Positions 1 to 6,882 of a DNA stretch of 7,006 nt are shown in pieces. Where the stretch lies: the NCBI GenBank assembly GCA_036274635.1, contig DASUFI010000011.1:1-7006 (forward strand), given 5' to 3'. Positions within the stretch are counted from its first letter, which is position 1; each line of letters opens with the position of its first letter. Source of the DNA: DASUFI01 sp036274635 (GTDB lineage Bacteria; Planctomycetota; B15-G4). The notes beneath the pieces were generated by a model, which was not told where the DNA came from, searched no databases, and saw only the letters and a program-made list of their open reading frames with translations. Made by a program: the position numbers and the translations under genes.

Positions 1-44
1 TTAAAAAAACGACCCGCAGTCGCGACTGCGGGTCGTTTTTTTAA
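1..44. terminator. Bidirectional rho-independent terminator (perfect 44-nt palindrome)
   Basis: The 44 bases are an exact inverted repeat about the centre at 22/23. The folded form has a GC-rich stem (10-20 pairing with 25-35) with a CGCG tip, flanked by seven A (3-9) on one side and seven T (36-42) on the other. It is therefore an intrinsic terminator on both strands. On the minus strand it ends the CvpA-like gene, whose TAA stop (41-43) lies within the A/T tract. On the plus strand it would end any gene entering from the left, which suggests a convergent neighbour outside the window. Confidence 0.93.
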
Positions 45-637
45 TGTGCCGGATCCGACGCAGCCGCCGGATGGGACGCAGGCGCCCCAGCGGCGCCCTC
101 GGTGTCCCTCGCCTCCCTCAGCGCGTCCCTGTGCGCCGCCGGGAACAGCCACGCGGCGTTGCTCGCCACGACCTCGGCGCACGCCGGCGCGGCGGCACGT
201 GCCCAGCCGAGCCACGTGAGGCCGCGCACGAACGGCATCGCCAGGGTGACGAGGAGCGCCGCCACCACCAGCCCCGTCAGCGCGCCGAACGGCTTGTGAT
301 GCCCCTTGTCGCCGGCGCGCTTCTTGCCGGAGGCGCCGCCCAGGATGCGGCCGGCCAGGGGCAGGAGCAGGACGATGCAGGCGATGATGAGGAAGGCCGG
401 CAGCTGGACCGCCGCCCGGCTGGAGGGATCGGCGGGGTCGACGGCGTTGGGCATCCAGTCGACGACGTGCGCGGAGAGGTGGTGGCCCAGCCACAGCGCG
501 GCGAGGGTCCAGAGCAGGAGGCCGAAGGCGCGGGGCAGGCCGGCGGCGGCGCCGAGGAAGGCCCCGGCGAGGCAGGCGAGGAGGGACAGCCAGTCGAGCA
601 GGGGCAGGAGGAAGTCGCTCGACGGGGACGGGGGCAT
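41..637 (-). CDS. CvpA-like integral membrane protein
   Basis: A 198-residue membrane protein of unproven function. Four hydrophobic segments are visible at about residues 9-33, 37-54, 78-99 and 117-139. A short charged loop (SGKKRAGDKGHHK, about 103-115) precedes the fourth, and a long Ala/Pro-rich soluble tail follows residue 145. The opening (LDWLSLLACLAGAFLGAAAGLPRAFGLL type), a short linker and a second helix resemble the CvpA family (colicin V production protein), which is usually 160-200 residues. CvpA itself is an inner-membrane protein linked to colicin V export and envelope stress, often next to purF; no purF is visible here. The ATG at 637-635 is chosen because it starts just before the first helix. 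No strong Shine-Dalgarno is seen (AGG about 10 nt upstream). The hydrophobic, G/C-ending frame makes coding on this strand convincing, while the family assignment is by resemblance only. It is divergent from the transketolase-like gene. Confidence 0.72.
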   Translation of the reverse strand: MPPSPSSDFLLPLLDWLSLLACLAGAFLGAAAGLPRAFGLLLWTLAALWLGHHLSAHVVDWMPNAVDPADPSSRAAVQLPAFLIIACIVLLLPLAGRILGGASGKKRAGDKGHHKPFGALTGLVVAALLVTLAMPFVRGLTWLGWARAAAPACAEVVASNAAWLFPAAHRDALREARDTEGAAGAPASHPAAASDPAH

Positions 638-747
638 GGGTTGGGTGCCTGGGCCCGGCGGCGACGACCCTCGCGGCCGACGCAGGCGGGCGGCCTATAA
701 TCCTCCGCTCCGCGCCGCGCGCTTCAACCGGCCCCCCTGGACACCGC
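638..747. promoter_or_regulatory. Divergent intergenic region with TATAAT -10 element at 696-701
   Basis: This 110-bp region separates two divergent genes. A perfect TATAAT lies at 696-701, the only A/T-rich patch in a GC-rich stretch. It points towards the transketolase-like gene and predicts a start of transcription near 708 and a leader of about 40 nt. I see no recognisable -35 hexamer 16-18 bp upstream, so the promoter may need an activator or a different upstream contact. The same patch read on the minus strand gives TATAGG, a weaker -10 candidate for the CvpA-like gene. The leader before 748 has no good Shine-Dalgarno. Confidence 0.5.
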
Positions 748-3135
748 ATGCTCCCGCTCGCCCGCCTGCAGACCGAGATCCCGCACTGGAACAAGGTGGC
801 GGATCTCGTCGACGAGTGCATCGACCTCTCGCTCAACCTCAGCCAGAGCGGCCATCCCGGCGGCAGCCGCAGCAAGGTGCACGCCCTGGTGACGCTGACG
901 CTGAGCGGCGCGATGCGGTGGGACCTGCGGCACCCCGAGGCGCGCTTCGGCGACCGCTTCGTGCTGGTGGCGGGCCACTGCAACCCGGTCGTGTACGCGC
1001 TGCTGGCCGTCTACAACGAGGCGCTGCGCCTGCGGCACGCGAAGAGCGGTGACGCGCGCTTCGCGCACCCGTTGGGGCGGCCGTTCACGCTGCTGGCCGA
1101 GGACCTCCTCACGCTGCGCCAGAACGGCGGCCTGCCCGGCCACGCGGAGATGGAGGGGCGCACGCTGTTCTTCAAGGCCAACACCGGGCCCAGCGGCCAC
1201 GGCGCGCCGGTGGCGGCGGGCGAGGCGCTGGCGCTCAAGCACGCGGGCGCCGGCAGCGTGCGGGTCTTCGCGGTGGAAGGCGAGGGCGGGCACACCGCCG
1301 GCGCGCACCACGAGGTGAAGAACAGCGCCTGGGGCCTGGGGCTGGGCAACCTCGTCTACCTGCTCGACTGGAACGACTGCGGCATCGACGGGCACCGCTG
1401 CAGCGACGTGGTGCACGGCACGCCCGACGACTGGTTCCGCAGCTACGGCTGGCGCGTGGCCGGCACGGAGCAGGGCAGCGACTTCGCCTCGCTGCTGCCC
1501 GCCTTCCACGAGCTGCTGGCCGACCGGGAGGGTGACGGCGGCCGCGGCCCGCAGGTGCCCGCCTGCCTGTGGTTCCGCACGCGCAAGGGCCGCGGGTATT
1601 TGAAGTACGACGAGAAGAGCCACGGCTCGCCGCACGCCTTCAATGCCAAGGAGTTCTGGCAGCTGCGGGCGGCCTTCGGCGAGAAGTACGGCCTGCAGTT
1701 CGAGGGCGCGGGCAAGGAGGCGCCCGCCGACCGGGCCGGCCGCGTGGCCCAGACTCGCGAGAACCTGCAGCGCGTGGTCTCGGTGCTGGAGCGCGACGAG
1801 GGGCTGCTGAACTTCCTCTCCGACCGCCTCGTCGAGCTGGGCGAGTCGGTGCCGGCGACGCTGCCCACCTTCACGTGGGATACCTCGAAGGACCCGTGCA
1901 GCGACGCGCGGCTCACCGACCCGGCGCGCCTGCCGGCGGACATCTTCTTCAAGCCCGGCGAGAAGCAGCCCAACCGCGCGGGCTTCGCGCGGGCCGGCGC
2001 CTACATCAACGCGCTGGGCCACGAGCACTACGGGCGGCCGCTGTTCCTCGTGTGCGCCGCGGACCTCGCGGACAGCACCAACATCGCCGGCTTCGGCAAG
2101 GAGTGGGGCGGCTTCAAGGGCTACGGCTGGTACCGCCGCGAGCCGGGCGACAAGGGCGGCCCGCAGGGCGTGATCCTGCCGCAGGAGATCACGGAGTTCA
2201 CCAACTCCGGGATGATGACCGGCGTCGCGTCGGTGAACTTCTCCGAGCGGCCGCTCGAGGACTTCGTCGGCTACTTCGGCTCGTGCAGCACGTATGGCAG
2301 CTTCAGCTACCTGAAGTACGGGCCGATGCGCCTCTTCAGCCAGGCGGCGCAGGACAGCCAGATCCGGCTGGGGCGCGTGCTGTGGGTGGCCAGCCACAGC
2401 GGGCCCGAGACGGCCGAGGACAGCCGCACGCACTTCGGCATCTTCTCGCCGGGCGTCACCTCGCTCTTCCCGCGCGGGCACGTGGTCAACCTGCACCCGT
2501 GGGAGGCCAACGAGGTGCCGGTGGTGCTGGCCGCGGCGCTGGGCTCGGGCATCCCGATCGTCGTGCTGCACCTCACCCGCCCGCCCATCGAGATCCCTGA
2601 CCGCCAGAAGCTGGGCCTCGACAGCCACCTCGACGCGGCGCGCGGGGCCTACGTGGTGCGGCCCTTCGACCGCGGGCGCGAGCCGGAGGGCACGGTCATC
2701 GTGCGCGGCACGTCGTCCACCAACTCCCTGGTCAAGCTGCTGCCGTGGTTCGCGGGGGGCGGGCCCAACGTCAAGGTCGTGGCCGCCATCAGCTCGGCGC
2801 TCTTCCGCCGCCAGCCGGCCAAGTGGCGCGAGCGCGTGCTGCCCGTGGCCGAGTGGGCCGACTCCATGGTGGTGAGCAACACCGCCCGCTGGAACATGCA
2901 GAACTGGATCCCGCACGCGGTGGCGGCCGAGTACGCCCTGACCCCGGACCACGACGACCGCTGGCGCACCGGCGGCTCGGTGGACCAGATCGTGGCCGAG
3001 AGCCACCTCGACCCGGCCAGCATCCAGGAGGCCGTGCAGCGCTTCGTGCGCGACCGTCGCGCGCGGCACGAGCGCATGCGATCGCTGCTCGGTCCGGCCT
3101 CGCTGCCGGCAGTGGAGGGCGTGGCCGGGGCCTGA
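748..3135 (+). CDS. Transketolase-superfamily enzyme (long, atypical)
   Basis: A 795-residue thiamine-diphosphate enzyme, expected to move two-carbon ketol units between sugar phosphates in the cytosol. Order of domains: PP (about 1-300), an extended linker (about 300-410), PYR (about 410-615) and a C-terminal domain (about 645-765). By eye, against remembered E. coli TktA numbering, the matches are GHPGG at 35-39 (H36~H26), H77 (~H66), PGH with H132 (~H100), TGPSGHG at 146-152, N209 in DWNDCGIDG (~N185), SHGSP with H292 (~H261), E483 (catalytic Glu~E411), and HSGPETAEDSRTH at 550-562 with H550, D558 and H562 at exact TktA spacing (H461, D469, H473). Phosphate-site candidates R415, S443 and R611 also fit. 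The oddity is the metal-binding GDG, which reads GEG (178-180). The protein is about 130 residues longer than TktA (663), mostly in linker and loops, so it is a divergent subfamily whose donor and acceptor are unknown. The ATG gives a natural N-terminus. Transcribed alone. Confidence 0.88.
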   Translation: MLPLARLQTEIPHWNKVADLVDECIDLSLNLSQSGHPGGSRSKVHALVTLTLSGAMRWDLRHPEARFGDRFVLVAGHCNPVVYALLAVYNEALRLRHAKSGDARFAHPLGRPFTLLAEDLLTLRQNGGLPGHAEMEGRTLFFKANTGPSGHGAPVAAGEALALKHAGAGSVRVFAVEGEGGHTAGAHHEVKNSAWGLGLGNLVYLLDWNDCGIDGHRCSDVVHGTPDDWFRSYGWRVAGTEQGSDFASLLPAFHELLADREGDGGRGPQVPACLWFRTRKGRGYLKYDEKSHGSPHAFNAKEFWQLRAAFGEKYGLQFEGAGKEAPADRAGRVAQTRENLQRVVSVLERDEGLLNFLSDRLVELGESVPATLPTFTWDTSKDPCSDARLTDPARLPADIFFKPGEKQPNRAGFARAGAYINALGHEHYGRPLFLVCAADLADSTNIAGFGKEWGGFKGYGWYRREPGDKGGPQGVILPQEITEFTNSGMMTGVASVNFSERPLEDFVGYFGSCSTYGSFSYLKYGPMRLFSQAAQDSQIRLGRVLWVASHSGPETAEDSRTHFGIFSPGVTSLFPRGHVVNLHPWEANEVPVVLAAALGSGIPIVVLHLTRPPIEIPDRQKLGLDSHLDAARGAYVVRPFDRGREPEGTVIVRGTSSTNSLVKLLPWFAGGGPNVKVVAAISSALFRRQPAKWRERVLPVAEWADSMVVSNTARWNMQNWIPHAVAAEYALTPDHDDRWRTGGSVDQIVAESHLDPASIQEAVQRFVRDRRARHERMRSLLGPASLPAVEGVAGA

Positions 3136-3460
3136 GCAACGCGTGGTCGGGATTCGGAGCGTGCGGGTCGGCGGAGCCGCAGCTCGAATGGGCGGCGCCC
3201 GATGTGTACAAGCTGCGCGCGCCGGCTCCTGCGAACCGCCGCGTCGCGCTCGCGCACGGCGGAACGGTCGTTGCCCGGTTGACAGCGGAGGCAATCCCGC
3301 CTACACCGGGCCCTCGATACGCGGTGGGGTGACGACATCCCGGAAAGTGCGCGCTTTGGGACGGCGTGCGCGAAACGGAGGGGATGGCCCAGGCCGCGTC
3401 GCGGGCCGTCGGGTGTTCGGGCGATGTTGCCGGCGGGGCGGCTGTGGGTGCAGCCCTCCG

Positions 3461-3480
3461 GCGTGACGCGAGCGTCACGC
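3461..3480. repeat. Inverted repeat GCGTGACG-CGAG-CGTCACGC, possible operator
   Basis: A perfect 8-bp inverted repeat with a 4-base spacer. The CGTGACG core occurs again in direct orientation at 3488-3494, giving three half-sites (3462-3468 forward, 3473-3479 reverse, 3488-3494 forward). The third overlaps the predicted -35 of the GNAT promoter. No T tract follows, so a terminator role is unlikely, and placement just upstream of a promoter favours a protein-binding site. No regulator is identified. Confidence 0.4.
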
Positions 3481-3488
3481 TCGTCCAC

Positions 3489-3516
3489 GTGACGGTGCCG
3501 GCGGACCTGCTAGACT
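3489..3516 (+). promoter_or_regulatory. Predicted sigma-70 promoter with extended -10 for the GNAT gene
   Basis: The -35 candidate is GTGACG (3489-3494), matching four of six consensus bases. After a 16-bp spacer comes TAGACT (3511-3516), also four of six, preceded by TG one base upstream (3508-3509), which makes an extended -10. Transcription would start near 3523, leaving a leader of about 24 nt that carries the GAGGG ribosome binding site at 3533-3537. The geometry fits the chosen GTG start at 3547. Confidence 0.55.
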
Positions 3517-3546
3517 CACCGGCTTTGCACGCGAGGGCGAAAACAG

Positions 3547-4509
3547 GTGGCCAGCACAGGCAGCACGAGCACGACGGAGACCACGCCGCGGCTGCGGGTG
3601 GCGGAGCGGATCCCCCGTTCCGTGGCTCTGGCCTTCCTCAAGGCCGAGCCGCGCGACAACGTCTTCCTGATCTCGCGCATCCTCAAGGCGGGCATGGACA
3701 ACCCCCGCGACCCCACCCACGGCATCTTCTTCGGGGTCTTCGACGAGCACCAGTCGCTGCGCGGCCTGTGCTTCGTAGGCAACGGCGGCACGCTGGTGCT
3801 GTCCGTGGACGAGCCGGGAGTGGCCGAGCTCTTCGCCCGCACCCTGGTCGAGCGCGGTCGGCGCTTCACCCTCGCCGTGGGCCCGGACGAGGCCCTGCGC
3901 CTGTTCATGAAGGTCTACTGCCACGGCCTGGGCGTGAAGCCGGTGCTCGACCGCCGCCAGCCCTTCTACGTGCTGGAGAAACGCCACCTGGCCAAGGGCG
4001 TCAAGGAGATCGACATGGAGCAGGCCAGCCTGGACTCCATCGACGAGCTCACGGTGCTGGCCTGCGACATGGTGTGCGAGGACCTCAAGCTGGACCCCGT
4101 CGAGGTGGACCGGCGCAAGTACCGCCTGCGCATGACCGAGCGCATCGTCGACGGCCGCGCCTACATGTGCCGCGACGAGAAGGGCCGCGCCGTCTTCAAG
4201 TGCGACCTCGCCGTGTGCGGCCCCGAGGGCGCGCTGCTCGAGGGCGTCTTCACCCCGCGCGACCTGCGCGGCCAGGGCAACGCGACGCGCGCCATCTGGA
4301 CGCTGTGCAAGGACCTGCTCAGCGACGACAAGGCCGACGACGGCAAGATCGTGCGCGAGGCCGTGCCCTTCGTCGCGCTGCACGTGGACGAGAAGAACAA
4401 GGCCGCGCGCCGCGCCTACGAGAAGGTGGGCTTCCAGCACGCCTGTGATTTCCGGCTGGTGCTGATGCCACAGATCGAGCCGGCCAAGCAGCCCATCACG
4501 GCGCGTTAG
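3547..4509 (+). CDS. GNAT-family N-acetyltransferase with an additional N-terminal domain
   Basis: A 320-residue soluble protein. The C-terminal part (about 155-307) has the GNAT fold: a strand ending in LLEGVFTPRDL, then the acetyl-CoA pyrophosphate-binding motif R241-GQGNA-246 (family pattern Q/R-x-x-G-x-G/A, last position Ala), a helix, and the late motif NKAARRAYEKVGF (284-296), in which Tyr291 is the usual general-acid position. The N-terminal part (about 20-145, with PRDNVFLISRIL at 35-46) looks like a second, degenerate acetyltransferase-like half, comparable to the DUF4081/GNAT two-domain proteins; that comparison is from memory. It should transfer an acetyl group from acetyl-CoA to an amine, but the substrate is unknown. 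The start is GTG at 3547, with GAGGG 9 nt upstream and a promoter just before it. The first 15 residues are Ser/Thr-rich and probably disordered. It is convergent with the qNOR gene, with only 24 bp between the stop codons. Confidence 0.82.
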   Translation: MASTGSTSTTETTPRLRVAERIPRSVALAFLKAEPRDNVFLISRILKAGMDNPRDPTHGIFFGVFDEHQSLRGLCFVGNGGTLVLSVDEPGVAELFARTLVERGRRFTLAVGPDEALRLFMKVYCHGLGVKPVLDRRQPFYVLEKRHLAKGVKEIDMEQASLDSIDELTVLACDMVCEDLKLDPVEVDRRKYRLRMTERIVDGRAYMCRDEKGRAVFKCDLAVCGPEGALLEGVFTPRDLRGQGNATRAIWTLCKDLLSDDKADDGKIVREAVPFVALHVDEKNKAARRAYEKVGFQHACDFRLVLMPQIEPAKQPITAR

Positions 4510-4536
4510 CGGCGGATCGGCGGGCCTTCGCCGCTA
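4507..4536. terminator. Hairpin spanning both convergent stop codons
   Basis: TAGCGGCG (4507-4514) pairs exactly with CGCCGCTA (4529-4536) across a 14-base loop. Each arm carries the TAG stop of one of the two convergent genes: GNAT at 4507-4509 and qNOR at 4534-4536 on the minus strand. There is no T tract on either side, so it is not a canonical intrinsic terminator. It could slow or protect 3' ends of both transcripts, or simply be GC-rich coincidence. Confidence 0.35.
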
Positions 4537-6882
4537 CCGCGCTCTGTCCAGAGTCAGCGCAGGCACGTCGAGGCGCGGCTGTGCCGCGGCCGTCGGCTCC
4601 TGCGGCAGCTCCAGCGGCACGCACGGTCGCGCGTGCCGCAGGGCCCGACCGAGACCCAGCAGCAGCGGCACGACGCCCAGGCCGATGAAGATCGAGTCGG
4701 GCAGGATGCGCAGCCACAGCAGCGCGTGCACGGTCGCGCCCTGGTAGAACTCGAGGCTGCGCGCCGCGTAGAAGCCCTGCGTCGCCGCGCGCTCGAGCTG
4801 CAGCACGCCCACCGGCGTGAGCGTGAGCGCCACCATGCCGAGCAGGCCCGTGTTCAGGCCCCAGAACGACAGCGTGAAGAGCCGCCGCGACCAGCCGCTC
4901 TCGTCCACCAGGTTGCGCACGCAGTAGAGCGCGAGGCCGATGGCCAGCATCCCGAACACGCCCATGAGCGCCGCGTGCCCGTGGTTGGCGGTGAGGAAGG
5001 AGCCGTGCTCGTAGTAGCTGACGATGGGCAGGTTGATGAGGAAGCCCAGCACGCCCGCGCCGAACAGGTTCCAGAAGGCGACCGCGATGAGGAACAGGAA
5101 GGGGATGCGGTAGGCGAAGCTCTGCCCGCCGCGCCGCATGACGTGCCAGTGCTCCCAGGCTTCCACGGCCAGCAGCGTCAGGGGCACGACTTCCAGCGCC
5201 GAGAAGACGCTGCCCAGCCCGATCCACAGCTCGTTGGCGCCGATCCAGTAGTAGTGGTGCCCGATGCCCACGATGCCGCTGGCCAGCAGGATGAGCAGCT
5301 GGAACTTGAGCGCGCGCGCCGTCGAGCGCCGCGTCACGAGCCCCATGCTCACCAGCAGCAGGCCCAGCACGACCACCGCGAAGACCTCGAACATGCCCTC
5401 GACCCACAGGTGCACGATCCACCAGCGCCAGTAGTCGGCCATGGTGAGGTGCGTGCCCGGCGTCATGAGGAAGGTGGCGCAGAACATCAGGGGAATCGCC
5501 ACCGCCGAGACGAGGAAGAGCTGCACGAGGCCGCCGCTTCGGGCGTCGCTGCGCAGCGCGTCGCGCACGCCGCGGTACACGATGACCAGCCACAGCACGA
5601 AGCCCGCCGCGAGCAGCACCTGCCACAGCTTGCCCAGCTCCACCAGCTCCCAGCCCGAGTGGCCCAGCCACCACCACCACGCGCCCAGCCGGTCGTGCAC
5701 GCCCAGCCACTCGCCCGCCAGCGAGCCCAGGGCCACGGCCACCAGCGCGCCGTACAGCAGGTCCACCAGCAGGCCCTGGCCGCGCGGCTCGCGCCCGCCG
5801 ATGAGCGGCGCGACGTAGATGCCGAGGCCCATCCACGCGGTCGCGATCCAGAAGATCGCCAGCTGCAGGTGCCAGGTCTTGGCCACCGTGAACGGCAGCC
5901 AGCGCGCGAGATCGAGGCCGTAGAAGCCGCTGCCCTCGACGTAGTGGTGCGCGAGATAGCCACCCAGCAGGGTCTGCAGCAGAAAGAGCGCACCGGCCGT
6001 CACGAAGAACTTCAGCGCCTTGCGCTGGCTCGGGTGCACGGGCAGCCAGGCCGGGTCCTGCGCCGCCAGCGGCCCGCCCCCGGTCGCGTCCTCCATCACG
6101 TAGCGGCCGCGCCACCAGACCAGCAGCACGATCGGCAGCACGAGCAGCAGCACGGCCACCGAGACGCCGCTCCACAGCATGGGTGCCGAGCCGGCGACGT
6201 TGCCGGCCGCCGGGTCGAAGGGCCAGTTGTTGGTGTAGGTGGAGCCGCCCTCGGGCCGCTCCACGCCGGCCAGCCACGAGGTCCACCAGAAGAAGGCGGC
6301 CAGCTGGCGCACCGCGTCGCCCTGCGCCACCCACGCGCGGCCCGCGGCGCCGTCCTGCTCGTCGATGCTGTGCGCGGGGAGCCCGCGCTCGGGCTCGCCG
6401 TCCACGAAGCGGTGGCGCATCTCGGCCACCAGCGTCTCGAAGGCCTCGGCCTCGGCGACGCTCACGTCCAGCCGGTCCGTCGCCGCGTCGTAGCGGTTGC
6501 GCTTGATGGCGGCGCGCACCGTCTCGCCCACCGCCGCCTGCGACGGCGCGTCCAGCGCCGCCCAGCCGCCGGGTCCGGCCGCCGCATCGCGCAGCAGCTC
6601 CACGCGCCGGTGCAGCATGTCGGCCGTGAAGTCCGGCCCGTAGTAGGTGCCGTGCCCCAGCACCGAGCCCCAGTCCATGAGCCCGTACTTCTGGTACACG
6701 GCCTGGCCGCCGCGGATCTGCTCCGCGGTGAACATCAGGCGGCCGTCGTCGGCCACCACCGTGCCGGGAATCGGCGCGCGGCTGCGCCAGAGGCTCCAGC
6801 CGCCGAGCAACAGGATGCTGAAGCCGAGGAGGATCGCGACCACGAGGACGCGTCCGACCGTGAAGCGCCTGAGGGAGAGCAT
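4534..6882 (-). CDS. norB: Quinol-dependent nitric oxide reductase (qNOR, NorB/NorZ)
   Basis: A single-subunit, 782-residue inner-membrane enzyme that reduces 2 NO to N2O with quinol electrons; a member of the heme-copper oxidase superfamily. An N-terminal anchor (about 11-32) leads to a periplasmic domain (about 35-235) of cytochrome-c-like type with no CxxCH, as expected for the quinol form (LMFTAEQIRGGQAVYQKYG 49-67; GHGTYYGPDFTADMLHR 76-92). About 13 more helices follow, 14 in all. Ligand candidates by family pattern are heme b H338 (WHLQ) and H636, heme b3 H634 (NHGHAALMG), and non-heme FeB H491, H542, H543 and E495 (HLWVEGMFE, GHHYYWIG). Accessory acids E499 and E564 are also present. 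All expected ligands are intact, so it should be active. Length fits the family (about 750-790). The ATG at 6882 is preceded by a weak GGA. No norC, norQ or norD is visible, which fits qNOR. An FNR/DNR-like box upstream suggests induction by low oxygen or NO. It may serve in denitrification or in NO detoxification. Also called norZ. Confidence 0.96.
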   Translation of the reverse strand: MLSLRRFTVGRVLVVAILLGFSILLLGGWSLWRSRAPIPGTVVADDGRLMFTAEQIRGGQAVYQKYGLMDWGSVLGHGTYYGPDFTADMLHRRVELLRDAAAGPGGWAALDAPSQAAVGETVRAAIKRNRYDAATDRLDVSVAEAEAFETLVAEMRHRFVDGEPERGLPAHSIDEQDGAAGRAWVAQGDAVRQLAAFFWWTSWLAGVERPEGGSTYTNNWPFDPAAGNVAGSAPMLWSGVSVAVLLLVLPIVLLVWWRGRYVMEDATGGGPLAAQDPAWLPVHPSQRKALKFFVTAGALFLLQTLLGGYLAHHYVEGSGFYGLDLARWLPFTVAKTWHLQLAIFWIATAWMGLGIYVAPLIGGREPRGQGLLVDLLYGALVAVALGSLAGEWLGVHDRLGAWWWWLGHSGWELVELGKLWQVLLAAGFVLWLVIVYRGVRDALRSDARSGGLVQLFLVSAVAIPLMFCATFLMTPGTHLTMADYWRWWIVHLWVEGMFEVFAVVVLGLLLVSMGLVTRRSTARALKFQLLILLASGIVGIGHHYYWIGANELWIGLGSVFSALEVVPLTLLAVEAWEHWHVMRRGGQSFAYRIPFLFLIAVAFWNLFGAGVLGFLINLPIVSYYEHGSFLTANHGHAALMGVFGMLAIGLALYCVRNLVDESGWSRRLFTLSFWGLNTGLLGMVALTLTPVGVLQLERAATQGFYAARSLEFYQGATVHALLWLRILPDSIFIGLGVVPLLLGLGRALRHARPCVPLELPQEPTAAAQPRLDVPALTLDRAR

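Larger units (their letters stand above)
3136..3546. other. Gene-free region between the transketolase-like and GNAT genes
   Basis: These 411 bp contain no convincing gene. Short open frames exist on both strands, but they are Arg/Gly/Pro/Ala-rich, have no ribosome binding site and show a visibly higher share of A/T at third positions than the neighbouring genes. No intrinsic terminator with a T tract follows the transketolase-like stop. A TTGACA at 3279-3284 lies 17 bp before TACACC (3302-3307), a possible weak plus-strand promoter with only a poor -10. A small hairpin (GGCTG 3440-3444 with CAGCC 3451-3455) is followed by a stronger inverted repeat at 3461-3480. The right end holds the likely promoter of the GNAT gene. 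Confidence 0.6.

Noticed and set aside
44..700. A 218-codon plus-strand open frame across the CvpA-like gene
   Set aside because: It encodes an Arg/Gly/Gln/Glu-rich low-complexity sequence and is antisense to a well-formed four-helix membrane protein.
724..3294. An 856-codon open frame on the minus strand opposite the transketolase-like gene
   Set aside because: It is rich in Arg, Ala, His, Val and Gln with no recognisable fold, and it mirrors a plus-strand gene with clear catalytic motifs. Such antisense frames are expected when the third positions of the true gene are almost all G/C.
3279..3307. TTGACA-17 bp-TACACC as a main promoter of the GNAT gene
   Set aside because: The -10 matches only three of six bases and would leave a leader of more than 230 nt. 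The extended -10 promoter at 3489-3516 fits the start codon and ribosome binding site better.
3132..3332. A plus-strand frame running past the transketolase-like stop (about 65 codons, ending TGA at 3330-3332) that reads somewhat protein-like
   Set aside because: It has no ATG or GTG start with a ribosome binding site at its beginning, third-position G/C is clearly lower than in the real genes, and no family is recognisable. A decayed remnant cannot be excluded.
3461..3480. The inverted repeat read as a rho-independent terminator for the transketolase-like gene
   Set aside because: It lies more than 320 bp past the stop codon and is followed by a GC-rich sequence with no T tract.
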